A stretch of 64,000 nucleotides of DNA from Blastobasis lacticolella. Taxonomy: Eukaryota > Arthropoda > Insecta > Lepidoptera > Blastobasidae. The DNA lies in the NCBI GenBank assembly GCA_905147135.1, contig LR990042.1, positions 7,369,545-7,433,544 of the forward strand. Reading direction: 5' to 3'. The number at the start of each line of letters is the position of its first letter. Position 1 is the stretch's first letter. Below, piece by piece: positions 30,568-39,718 of the stretch. A program made the position numbers and the translations under genes. The notes beneath the pieces were generated by a model. That model was given only the letters and a program-made list of their open reading frames with translations. It was not told the origin of the DNA and did no database searches.

Positions 30568-30682
30568 GCCACAAACTTATCTGGCCCGGTGGCTAAAAGC
30601 TGAACTAAGTGTCGCCATTTAAAAATGTCATTTTGTTTGTCAACAACAGCGACGCCGTCACCGTGTCGGGTAAGTTTGTGGC
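30568..30682. mobile_element. Short MITE (GCCACAAACTTA family), copy 4
   Basis: A 115-bp element. The left end GCCACAAACTTATCTGGCCC and the inverse of the right end GCCACAAACTTACCCGACAC form terminal repeats of ~12 perfect bases extending with mismatches. Inside are CTGAACTAAGTGTCGCCAT and AACAGCGACGCCGTCACCG. Its reverse complement aligns across copies 1-3, which carry additional flanking sequence, so this may be the core unit. Confidence 0.75.
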
Positions 30683-30743
30683 ACCTACCATTGAGTATTG
30701 CAAAGTAAAAAGTTTGCAAAAATATCCAACTTATTAATTACTA

Positions 30744-31722
30744 GCGGTTGCCCGCGACTTTGTTCGCGTTAAATACTCATCTTCAACTCATTCTATCATA
30801 TGCAAAAATATTCCCCATGAAAATAATCACACTTAAATCTGTGATAAACTTAAAAGGATATCAGGTGAACTGGTTCTACACGGACCACAGGTAATGACTT
30901 TCAAGGTTATATTTTACTGTTCAGATTTATTTTGCTGAATATGTTACATAGTTTCTATGGGGTCAAATTCCGCAAAAAGCATAAAAGGCACTCATTGTAA
31001 CTGGTTATAAGACTGCGCTAGTAGGCCAGGTTCACTAAAAAGTTTAGATCTTAAAGGAGTATACGCTGGCGCTGGCCTATGGTAGTCTTCTACATAACCT
31101 CTTCCCTCTTGATCTGACTGACTTCTGTTTAAGTGGATTTGAAACGCCACAAAACATCAGCATCACTAAGTTAAATCCTGTTTCTGTCTGCCACCCAGAG
31201 ATCCTGGGTTCGATTCAGAAATGATGAATTTTAATATATGTTATCTGGGTCTAGGTGTTATATGTACTTATAATGAGTATGTATTTAAAAAATATGTAAG
31301 TAAGTTTAGTTATCTAGCATCCATAACACAAGCTTTGCTTACTTTGAGGCAAGATGGCGCTGTGTGAATTGTTCAAGTATATTGATTTAATATTTTTGAT
31401 TGATAATATAGAGCTGAGATCAACTTACATCGGAATAGTCAAAATCTCTGAAACAGTCATTTTTTGTTTATATTTAAATTTTCAGTCAACATCTACTTAG
31501 ATGACTAAAGTTTCAGCCAATTTAACAAAACAGCATTTTTATAGAACAAAATGAGTTTAAATTGATATATCTTAATTCATTTACTTTTTTATCTAAATAA
31601 AACATTTCACAAACACTACATTTAAGTGAAGCTTACAACAATTATACATTATTGAAACCGCACTTAAATCATTTAAGCCGTTCCTGAGATAAGCGCGCAC
31701 AAACGCATTGACAAACAGACAG
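30744..31722 (+). repeat. CCGCGACTTYGTTCGCG repeat, split by a SINE
   Basis: It starts with GCGGTTGCCCGCGACTTTGT followed by TCGCGTTAAA and ends near 31722 with CACTTAAATCATTTAAGCCG, CGCACAAACGCATTGAC and ACAAACAGACAGC. This start and this type of end are common in lepidopteran repeats. A family-A SINE sits inside at 31150-31392. Related sequences are at 33925, 37411 and 40565. Confidence 0.5.
31150..31392 (+). repeat. tRNA-Gly-like SINE (family A), copy 2
   Basis: The B-box region CCTGGGTTCGATTCAGAAAT, then GATGAATTTTAATATATG, ACACAAGCTTTGCTTACTTT, GGCGCTGTGTGAATTGTTC and an ATT-type tail are in the same order as at 23806-24063. The 5' head is degraded. Confidence 0.75.
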
Positions 31723-31823
31723 CATTAGGTAACATGTTCAGATGGTTGGTTCTTCATCGATAATATTCTACAGTTTTTTGTGTTGAGAATTTTTTTTATT
31801 TGTAGATTTAGGTTATCTTTTCT

Positions 31824-31952
31824 AATTGTGTACTTTCTGTAGCTTTTATAAAAGCGGATATACAATAGGTACTTTCTGAGTCTGTTAAAATGGGTATGAA
31901 ATTGGCCATACAAATGTCTTTCTGTGTTAAATGGATGTACAGCATATCTTCT
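31824..31952 (-). pseudogene. PIF/Harbinger transposase N-terminal fragment
   Basis: The minus strand encodes, over about 43 codons, LRRYAVHPFNTERHLYGQF then HTHFNRLRKY and FYKSYRKY. In animal PIF/Harbinger (HARBI1-like) transposases, the region before the helix-turn-helix and DDE domain typically reads RRYWVHPFN..R...G.F......LR.Y...F..Y.RM. The spacing of RR, VHP, FN, R, G.F and LR.Y fits. Beyond it the frame gives no DDE motifs, and the upstream side runs into GC-rich MITE-like DNA at about 31998. Such enzymes cut at TWA sites, matching the flanks of the surrounding element. The identification is from family knowledge, not a search. Confidence 0.5.
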
Positions 31953-32295
31953 TAGGGTCGCGGATTCAAAAGTGCTAATAAAGGTGAACACGCACTTAGG
32001 CTGCGCGACGCGGCAGCGGCACGGCAACTGCACTGCAACGTCTATTCTGAACGCACTGCTGCGACGCGATATTGCGCGTTACTTCAGTCAAAGATGTGTA
32101 GTGTTAGGCAGGACAAGGTTTTAAATAGAGTTTGTATGTCATATTATTTTTTTAAAGCCGACCCCATATGTTAGTCTAAGAAACAGTTCGTCACAGTTCG
32201 AAGATAAATGACTTTTTTTATTCATACACGTAACCATTTGCGATAAAGCGTTCTTCCTTGTATGAAATCAATTGCGTCAACAAACACATACCTAA

Positions 32296-32580
32296 GCGAG
32301 CGGCCACACAGAAAAGACTCAGACACGTCGCGGACAGGGCACAGACGGGACGCGGACGCGACTTAAAACATATAGAAAAGACAGGGCAAGGACGCGGCGC
32401 CGTCGCGGATAAGTCAAGAGCGTAGGCAAGACAAGGACAGCAAGCGCTGCGGGCGAGGCCCGGCTCCCGCGCCCCGCCCGCACCCCTGCTCTCGCCCGCG
32501 GCGCGCCCTTGCCTCGTCTTTTCTGTATGTTTCAAGTCGTGTCTGCGACGCGTCCTCGCCCTGTCCTAGCCCTGTGTCGC
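32296..32580. mobile_element. GC-rich foldback MITE with TAA flanks
   Basis: CGCGACTTAAAACATATAG followed by AAAAGAC (32358-32381) pairs with its inverse copy near 32515-32540 (GTCTTTTCTGTATGTTTCAA, then GTCG). The outer parts are CpG-rich runs with GGGCACAGACGGGACGCGG on the left and inverse-related CGTCCTCGCCCTGTCC on the right. TAA is found at 32293-32295 and 32581-32583. The terminal few bases do not match perfectly, so the exact ends are uncertain. Confidence 0.55.
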
Positions 32581-32819
32581 TAAGACAGTATTACTTTTTA
32601 AATCTCATACACCTATGTCTGAAAGCTGAAATATTCATATTATCAAAATCGAACCATGTTCAGCATGTAACACATGATTCACCGGAACATTATTATTATT
32701 TATTATGCATCGCACCGGTTCGGCTGAATGCGGTGCAGGTGGTGCTACCCACTCGTATGGACGGTGCACGCCATCATCAAACCTGTCTCTGCGTTTTGCA
32801 GCACAAGTGCATATAGACC

Positions 32820-32915
32820 TTTAGACTATTGACATCTGAATGTTTATACCTGTTTAAACCATGGACTTTTAGACTATTGACATCTGAACGTTTATACCTG
32901 TTTAAACCATGGACT
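32820..32915 (+). repeat. 48-bp tandem duplication
   Basis: TTTAGACTATTGACATCTGA, then GTTTATACCTGTTTAAACC and ATGGACTT, occurs twice in a row with a period of 48 bp and one visible substitution (T/C at the eighteenth base of the AGACTATT-anchored unit). The near-identity points to a recent duplication. Confidence 0.85.
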
Positions 32916-32926
32916 TACTACCCACT

Positions 32927-33000
32927 GCGCACTGCTTTGACTAAAACCGGGCAGAGCGAGAGTCACCATCGATAGTCCTTTGTCCCTTTCTAACAGTGTA
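32927..33000 (+). repeat. Subterminal block inverted relative to 35620-35690
   Basis: GCACTGCTTTGACTAAAACC, GGGCAGAGCGAGAGTCACC and ATCGATAGTCCTTTGTCCCT recur as inverse complement near 35620-35690, about 20 bases inside the right GC-rich terminal repeat. This ties the middle of the region to the right end. Confidence 0.7.
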
Positions 33001-33558
33001 AACACAATGTTATTGGCATAATCACCGTCATTCTAAATTGACAAGTGTTGTGTTTGGTGTTGCCATTATTGGAGAAATATATTTACCGTAAATTTGGTAT
33101 TATTATGAGGTAATCCGTACAATCCGAAAAGTAGTTGTCAAAATACCTTTTGATCTACTGAACCATAGCCTCCTTTATCTTACAAGCCATGCTGTAGCAC
33201 GGAACGACAACGTCGCTGTGAACCGATTTACTCATTGTTTACATGTCAATGTGCGGGAAAATTATGAATTTTATGATGATAAATTAAAAATATATTGGTG
33301 AAACTGTAAATAAACGCGTTTGTATGGACCATATAAGAAGGTAAATAAAAGCAAAAATATTCATAATTGCGCCAAAATAGGATAAATACGATTTTTAAAA
33401 AACAAACCTTCACTATTTTTGTTGTTCGTTTTTTACTTATTTCATAAATCAAATTCTGTTTTATAATCGTAATCATTCTCTAATAGATGCAAAGGCGTTG
33501 TAGCATTTGAAAAATGCAAGTATAATTATGATTAATCCTTAAAAATGAGCAAGAAGCT

Positions 33559-33720
33559 GTGCCGAAGTTTTGCTTTCCAAAAGATGTAATTCTATTAAAC
33601 AAATGGACTTCTGCTATTCCCCAAGCATGCTGGAGTCCCATCGAAGGATCCTTCGCGTGCAGCAAACATTTTCGCAGTGTGAAAGTTATTACAACTACTT
33701 TAAACCACGATCTTTCAATT
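33559..33720 (+). pseudogene. THAP zinc-finger fragment
   Basis: A 54-codon reading on the plus strand gives VPKFCFPKDVILLNKW, TSAIPQACWSPIEG and SFACSKHF before a stop at 33721. The FPKD start, the tryptophan of NKW with its following hydrophobic positions, the proline near WSP and the final C-x2-H-F are the signature of a THAP C2CH DNA-binding domain. The first cysteine pair would lie just upstream, where the frame is broken by a stop (TGC AAG then a nearby stop at 33529-33531). THAP fingers bind DNA in P-element, Kolobok and some Harbinger/ISL2EU-type transposases and in domesticated proteins. No DDE domain follows, so this is a remnant. Confidence 0.6.
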
Positions 33721-33924
33721 TAAATTTCTTTATTTCGCATTCCATGTGTTACATTTGATTGTCGACGATGATGTGACCGTTGAAAAAGTAGATAGGTACA
33801 ATAGGTAAGTAAGTAGTTAGTTTTCATATACTTAGATACTTAAATAAGAATGTTTAAAATGTATTATACCTAATAGTGAATAAATTGAGCAATATTTTGG
33901 CTGGCATAGATTATTTCATTTCAT

Positions 33925-34140
33925 AATAGCTTTTGGCCGCGACTGCGTCCTCATAAAATTCTGTTATAACGTTCCGTACCCGTTTCCGGGAATCACATTA
34001 AATTTCGGGAAAAGTTATAGCAAACGTGCTATTCTAAGCTATATTCTATATAACTGCCAAATTGCATTTAAATCCGTTCAGTAGTTTTTGCGTGAAGGAG
34101 TAACAAACATCCATTACATACAAAACCAAACATGCATTAT
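33925..34140 (+). repeat. CCGCGACTTYGTTCGCG repeat, diverged copy
   Basis: GGCCGCGACTGCGTCCTC near 33935 and ATTTAAATCCGTTCAGTAGT, TTTTGCGTGAAGGAGTAACA, AACATCCATTACATAC at the end are the start and end signatures of a very common lepidopteran interspersed repeat. The short ACATAC-type tail marks a 3' end. Confidence 0.65.
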
Positions 34141-34499
34141 ACATATTGTATTTCGCATTTATAATAGTAGCATAATACTATTGCAAGTAAATAGATAGGT
34201 AAATAGTTCAGTAATCTATCCAGTTTCATATTATCTAACTATTGCATATATTTAATCACTTAAATAACTAATAACATTAAACGACGACGACCGCGAAGAA
34301 AGTTTTACAGTAATTTTCAGGTTCACTAAAATTAAAAAATGCGACGTTGTCAAACTTCTGCGCATGGCTTGTAAAATGAAGGAGGCTATGACTGAACGTT
34401 TCTCCGACAAACGTCGAGTCGACATAATTATTAACCTACGACTTTTTGTTCCACAAAACAGATAAAAGAGTTCGGTAACCATTTATCCTACGACACTAG

Positions 34500-35495
34500 T
34501 TTCTAAAGAGAAGTGATAGTACTCGTCGATATCTACATTTCGGGTGACAGCTGTCAAACTTAAATGTGTTATAACTCGGAACCCATTGGTTCTAGAACAC
34601 TAGTTTCTAAAGAAATATGATAGTACTTGTCGAGATCTACATTTCGTATGACAGCTGTCAAACTTAGAACTGTCATCCAAAATGTAGATCTCGATGAGTA
34701 CTATCGTATTGCTCAAGGAACTAGTGTTCTAAGACCAATCTTTTCCGAGTTACAACAGTTCTAAGTTTGACAGCTGTCATGCGAAATGTAGATCTCGGCG
34801 AACACTATCATTTTTTTTTAGGAACGAGTGTTATAGCACCAATAGTTTAGGCGTTATTTCAGTTCAAACTTTGACAGCTGTCATTCGAAATGTAGATCTC
34901 AACAAGTACTATCATTTCTCTCTAGAAACTAGTGTTTTAGGACCAATGGGTACCGATTTATAAAAGATTTAACATTGACAGCTGTCATTCGAAATGTAGA
35001 TCTCGGCGAACACTATCATTTTTCTTTAGGAACGAGTGTTATAGCACCAATAGTTTAGGAGTTATTTCAGTTCAAACTTTGACAGCTTTCATTCGAAATG
35101 TAGATCTCAACAAGTACTATCATTTCTCTCTGGAAACTAGTGTTTTAGGACCAATGGGTACCGATTTATAAAAGATTTAACGTTGACAGCTGTCATTCGA
35201 AATGTAGATCTCAACAAGTACTATCATTTCTCTCTAGAAGCTAGTGTTTTAGGACCAATGTGTACCGATTTATAAAAGATTTAACATTGACAGCTGTCAT
35301 TCGAAATGTAGATCTCAACAAGTACTATCATTTCTCTCTAGAAGCTAGTGTTTTAGGACCAATGTGTACCGATTTATAAAATACTTAACATTAACAGCTG
35401 TCATACGAAATGATGATCTCGAGGAATGCTATCATTTCACTTTAGGAACTAGTGTTCTAGGGCTAATAGTTTCCGAGTAGCAGGGTTAGCTTGGG
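34500..35495. repeat. 104-bp tandem array with TGACAGCTGTCA palindromes
   Basis: Seven direct units place the palindrome or a one-base variant at 34768, 34872, 34976, 35080, 35184, 35288 and 35392, exactly 104 bp apart. Two further units lie in inverse orientation (34545 and 34649, also 104 bp apart). Each unit also carries TTCGAAATGTAGATCTC, AGTACTATCATTTCTCTC and TAGTGTTTTAGGACCAAT. Units in the centre are nearly identical, so amplification was recent. It is part of a foldback element whose right end (GGTCGGTGTCCGCGCC) is near 35577. Confidence 0.92.
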
Positions 35496-35577
35496 CTGGA
35501 CCCTGGTGAAAATATAAACTTCAGATTGCACCCGGTCCGGCTCTGCCTGGCCCTGAGGTCGGTGTCCGCGCCAAATA
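35496..35577. mobile_element. Right end of a GGGCACAGACC-type foldback element
   Basis: Inverted, this reads GGCGCGGACACCGACCTCAG then GGCCAGGCAGAGCCGGACC, resembling the end at 28768 (GGCCGGGCACAGACCTACCG, TCAGGGCCGGGCC). A matching left end was not found before 34500, so the copy is truncated or rearranged. Confidence 0.5.
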
Positions 35578-35711
35578 GTAAAAGTAATTCGGAATTTGCA
35601 TAAACAATGGTGGCAACACTAGAAAGGGACACAGGACTATCGATGGTGACTCTCGCTCTGCCCGATTTTAGTCAAAGCAGTGCGTTTAAACTGTTGAAGT
35701 CTAGCGTTTGA

Positions 35712-35829
35712 CAGCCCGACGCAACCTGCGTCGGCGACGCAGGTTGCGTCGGCGACGCATGGTGCGTCGGCGACGCAGGTTGCGTCGGCGACGCAAGGTG
35801 CGTCGCCGACGCTTGATATAATCCGGGCC
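35712..35829 (-). repeat. Right GC-rich terminal repeat of the 7.4-kb element
   Basis: Five near-copies of GCGTCGGCGACGC are separated by AGGTT or ATGGT-type spacers, ending in CTTGATATAATCCGGGCC and the flanking TTA (35830-35832). It is inverse to 28466-28522 with 53 of 57 bases identical. Confidence 0.8.
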
Positions 35830-35945
35830 TTAGAGTTTACAGTGAGTAAAAGTTGTACACTGGTCTTTTAGTGCTGATTACTTTTTATGTACTGGAAGCC
35901 GCAACGTGGGTACTCCTTACAGGTAGACAAGGTGGACCGACGACC

Positions 35946-36130
35946 TGGGTCTCTATTTTTGAACGCCGAAAGTGAGCGGTTAAAAAATAAGGCAAATCAG
36001 CGTCATGTTTTTTTGTACCGCGCGCACACTACCTCTTACACATTCGTGGTAAGTTGTCAAAGATAGAATAGACAGGCGTTAGAAGACGAGCGCTCGCGTG
36101 GATGCGAGCGGTTAAAAAATATGGCCCCTG
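35946..36130. mobile_element. Foldback element (CTATTTTTGAAC family), copy 1
   Basis: The left end TGGGTCTCTATTTTTGAACG and the right end GAGCGGTTAAAAAATATGGC followed by CCCTGG are inverse relatives. The same ends occur at 39006-39221 and 53281-53525. It is non-coding. Confidence 0.55.
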
Positions 36131-36897
36131 GTAAGGATCGCAAGTACCACCTGGATGCGGAAGAGACAGGACCGGCCTTTGTGATCTCTGGGGGAGGCCT
36201 ATGCACAGCGTGGTCGTCTTTCGGCTAATATGATGTTGGTGAGTTTTTCATACATAGTTACTAAAATTATTTGACTTTAATTATTGTTATTAAAATTGAG
36301 CGTATCATTTTGTAATTCCAAAACCTACCGCTTTACTTTGCGCCGTTTCAACTGCGAGGAAAACAGCAATCGCAAAGCGAGGGAGTCCGAGTCCAATCGC
36401 CTTTGTTTTTCTTGCCAAGGATTACTCGAGGAGGCCTACACTTCACTCCTTTATCGCGTCGCCCATAAAATATTTTAAACTTGTTGGCTTTAAACTTATT
36501 CCTTTCTGAAAAGGATTAATTTATGTGCTTTTAATTAAAACTTCTTCAATTAGAGCTGCCAGTGAAATCATTTGTTTCCAACTCCATTTATTTTTATGTA
36601 CTCGTTCGATTTGAATTCCATTGATGGTAATCGAAATGTTCACAGATGTTGCCGTTGCCTGTTTCTGTCTAAGGAATGTAATACGATTTTAAAAACCTAA
36701 TTTAAAAGCAAGATCACAAAGAATTTGAGAGTAACTCGATAGACAGCTTATTATGTTCATTAGTAACCTCGAATCCATTGGCATGATTTACACGGGTTAC
36801 AAGTTATTGGTTTGGCCGTAACGTAGTCTCCACAGCTTTAAAAAAGTCCAGATAAATGTACAATTTTTATGTAACCCTAATGGAGCAGACAACTATG
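36131..36897. other. Unique DNA
   Basis: No repeat match was seen. A 64-codon plus-strand frame (36284-36478) is serine/arginine-rich without a recognisable motif. Confidence 0.35.
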
Positions 36898-37026
36898 GAG
36901 CTGTCCTAATTAGCAACGGCCGTGCCTCCATGGTCGTACGTCGGACATCACCCAACCAATAGGAGGCCTCAAAACCGCCCGTCGCACGACCATGGTCGTA
37001 TGGCCGTTGCCAATTAGGACAGCACC
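36898..37026. mobile_element. Palindromic MITE (GACCATGGTCGTACG family), copy 1
   Basis: The left arm GAGCTGTCCTAATTAGCAAC, GGCCGTGCCTCCATGGTCGT pairs with the right arm CGACCATGGTCGTATGGCCG, TTGCCAATTAGGACAGC. A central CCAATAGGAGGCCTCAAAAC separates them. The inner parts recur, diverged, at 52795-52910. No clear target duplication is visible. Confidence 0.7.
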
Positions 37027-37410
37027 TTACTACTGTGTTATCTACCACATTCTCGTCCGTAAGCTGTGATACAAATAGTACTATGGCTACCATTGGATAA
37101 GTATCTATCTAAATAAATAAGGCTATCATGTATAGCAGATTCTCGGTTTCATCCCTAATACTAAAACTGGTTATGTGGCTGAAGCGTATGATAAGGCGGC
37201 GTTTCCATCCAATCTGTTGCCTCCAGCGTTTTTGAAATAGTCCCACAGCAACAGTAGTTCATAAGCATTATTATGCCAAATGGTATGTGTTGTGCCACGT
37301 TTAATAATTCCGCCGGATCGGATGTATTTTTAGATTGTTATTAATAGATAAATATTAATTGACATGCTCCAAATATTTATGGATCGGTAATTTTTTAAAA
37401 TAAAAAACTA

Positions 37411-37610
37411 GTTGAATCGTCGCGACTTCGTTCGCGAACACCTACTTTACCTCTACCTACCCTTTTTTCACTCTATTACATCATTTATACCATTTACACT
37501 CTATATATTGTTGAAAACCGCAATAAAACCCGTTGCGTAGTTTAAAGGACCTAAGCGTACATAGATACATTCATAGGGACAGACGGCGGGAAGCGACTTT
37601 GTTATATACT
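37411..37610 (+). repeat. CCGCGACTTYGTTCGCG repeat
   Basis: CGTCGCGACTTCGTTCGCGA at the start and TTGTTGAAAACCGCAATAAA, CCGTTGCGTAGTTTAAAGGA, GGGACAGACGGCGGGAAGCG at the end match 40565-40830 in order. A related start is at 30744. Confidence 0.7.
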
Positions 37611-37631
37611 ATATATAGATATACTCGTAGA

Positions 37632-38116
37632 TTAAAACAGACTTCAAAACACAAAAAATAAGTTTTTTATAATACAATACGAGGAAGTCAGATATTATTA
37701 TTTTTGGTGTGGGTTACAGGTTGGGCACAGCCAGAAAGAGTCAACCTTTGGAGGAGGGGAGGGTTGATAAAACAAAATGAAAATAAATTTCCAAATCGGT
37801 CTATAACTGACGGAGTGCTGAGGTAACAATATTGGGAAGTTACGGTGGCCTGTGGTCTTCATCATCAGCTTCACTTCACCAAATGATACTTTTCTGAATG
37901 CAAATGCTTGAATTGTCACTGAAAATATTGAAATCGCTACAAGCATGCTTATAATTTTCGACGGTTGCCCTGGATTTCTCCAGGATCCAATCATCAGATC
38001 CTGACCCGACGACCATGGGGCCACCCTTTCAACAAAATAAGAATAAAAGCATATAAAACATAAAAAGTGCCGACGAATTGAGAATCCTCCTTCTTTTGTT
38101 TTTGAAGTCGGTTAAA
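37632..38116. mobile_element. Element bordered by TTTTGAAGTCGG ends
   Basis: The right end TTTTTGAAGTCGGTTAAAA pairs with a left end TTAAAACAGACTTCAAAA. Elements with this end are very common in moth and butterfly genomes. A 108-codon minus-strand open frame (38024-37698) lies within it; I know similar sequence as non-coding repeat interior, so I do not call a gene. Confidence 0.6.
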
Positions 38117-39005
38117 ATATGAATTTCCTTAGTATTTGTATAATTGGATTTTAATTATCACATACATTCTCGTTAAATGTTACAGCCATAAACGTTGTGT
38201 GCTTTTTCTACTTGTCTAGAATATCCGCTTATGAACTCGGTCGAAGTATAAGGATAGATATCATTGTTGTTACCAGACAAAGCTTCTCTATGATGAGAGA
38301 GTTGTTATCATACTTAACCTATATCATAAGGAATAAATTATATTCTGTTGTCTATGATAAAAATACGATTATCCGTGTAATTCAACACAGAATATACAAC
38401 AATTCAACAAATTAGCCGGCGTACTTCGTGTATATGCGCAATACCTTATCCACCACTCTCTCCATCCCGAGCGTGAATTCTAAAACCAACGAAATCTGTA
38501 GCGAACCCGTTTTAATTAAAATACGAAACAAGCCAGTATAAATTAGCTTTCTATCAGCGGCGGACGAGGGCGCGTCGACCGCTGAAATATAACCTTAGAC
38601 CGGCGGCCGATCGGCCCGCACCCGCGGCCTGTCCTAATGAAAACTCCCCTTAAAAACCGGTCAAATCAATGAGGAAATGGGAATCCACCGCCACGCTCCG
38701 AGAACCTTTATTTATTCAGGGACATTTCATGGGGCTCAAAAAGTTAATTACGATGAATGAACGTGCCAGGAGCCAGTCGTGTGGGATTTTTAATAAATTA
38801 ACCCGTTTTAATAAAACCGCTTTGGCTCCCGGCGCGGTTCACCGAATACGTCACAAAGTTGAGTTATTATTTTTTCACCAACACCAAGTATTTTTTCATT
38901 ATAGTAGAATGTAGCTGTTCGACCGTAATTCCTGTCGTTGTGGTATTAAATTAAATAACTTTTCTGGACAATTATTTTGGAAAAAAGATTGTATTACGGA
39001 TGGAC
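38117..39005. other. Unique DNA with a GC-rich island
   Basis: Around 38550-38640 the sequence holds a CG-rich block (GGCGGACGAGGGCGCGTCGA and GGCGGCCGATCGGCCCGC) between AT-rich sides. An 81-codon frame (38669-38914) has no domain. The island could be conserved non-coding DNA; this is a guess from composition. Confidence 0.35.
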
Positions 39006-39221
39006 GTCTGTGGTTCAGGGGCTCTATTTTTTTATCGCTAGTCTCGATTCGAACGGTTTTCAATTTTGATTTTCGGCATGAAAAATTCATTATTTTTTTA
39101 AATCACAGTGCGGTTCATAAATAGGGAAAATCAGCATTATGCATCATAATTTCGAATTTTTCATGATTAAAAATCAAAATTATAAACCGTTCGAAAAAAA
39201 TAGAGCCCCTGAACCACAGAC
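39006..39221. mobile_element. Foldback element (CTATTTTTGAAC family), copy 2
   Basis: The two ends are perfect inverses over 28 bases (GTCTGTGGTTCAGGGGCTCT, then ATTTTTTT) and stay similar for about 70 bases, with CGAACGGTTTTCAATTTTG on the left against CAAAATTATAAACCGTTCG on the right. It is the cleanest member of the family. Confidence 0.8.
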
Positions 39222-39718
39222 TACTCAAAAACTGGGCCCCAGGTGTCTAATTACCTGGCATAGGTACTTGTTGAGTGATATTACAAATACGTAGGCATCT
39301 ACGACAGTATCCGCATCAGACTGGAAAGGCCTTGAGTATATTATTACGCCTCCTTATACGTAACTAGGGACAATAAAGTATGTTGGGTAAAGTTTTTCTA
39401 TTACTGTGCTTATTGAATGAGATTGGCGCGCGCGTGTAACCCAACCAGTGCAGACCTTTGTTTAACTTTTTACATTGTTTTGGCCTCGCCTTATTATGAA
39501 GACGATGCCGCACCAATTTTAAGAACAATATTGTACGCGTTAGGAACACTTTATTCACAAAATTTACAAGGAACTCGTGTGAAACTAACATTATAAAAAT
39601 CATGTAAATTAATAAAGCTAGCTAGGCTAAAGCGGGAGGCGGGATCAGCTCGATTAGCAGATATGTAATTAATACTAACAATAGGCTAGTATATTCTGCT
39701 TCTCAACGATGAGGAAAG
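39222..39718. other. Unique DNA
   Basis: No repeat match was seen; a 79-codon minus-strand frame (39603-39364) shows no domain. Confidence 0.35.

Larger units (their letters stand above)
28466..35829. mobile_element. Candidate 7.4-kb PIF/Harbinger-like element, heavily nested
   Basis: The ends are inverse copies over about 57 bp with four mismatches. The left starts GGCGCGGATTATATCAAGCG and the right, inverted, GGCCCGGATTATATCAAGCG; both continue into GCGTCGGCGACGC-type subrepeats. TTA flanks both ends (28463-28465 and 35830-35832), matching the TWA target preference of PIF/Harbinger elements. Inside are a fragment like the N-terminus of a Harbinger transposase (31824-31952, minus), a THAP finger fragment (33559-33720, plus) and many later insertions. 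The alternative is two short copies of one MITE family in opposite orientation, 7 kb apart. Confidence 0.5.

Noticed and set aside
37698..38024. A 108-codon minus-strand frame as a host gene
   Set aside because: It lies wholly within an element with TTTTGAAGTCGG ends that I know as a non-coding lepidopteran repeat, and it shows no domain.
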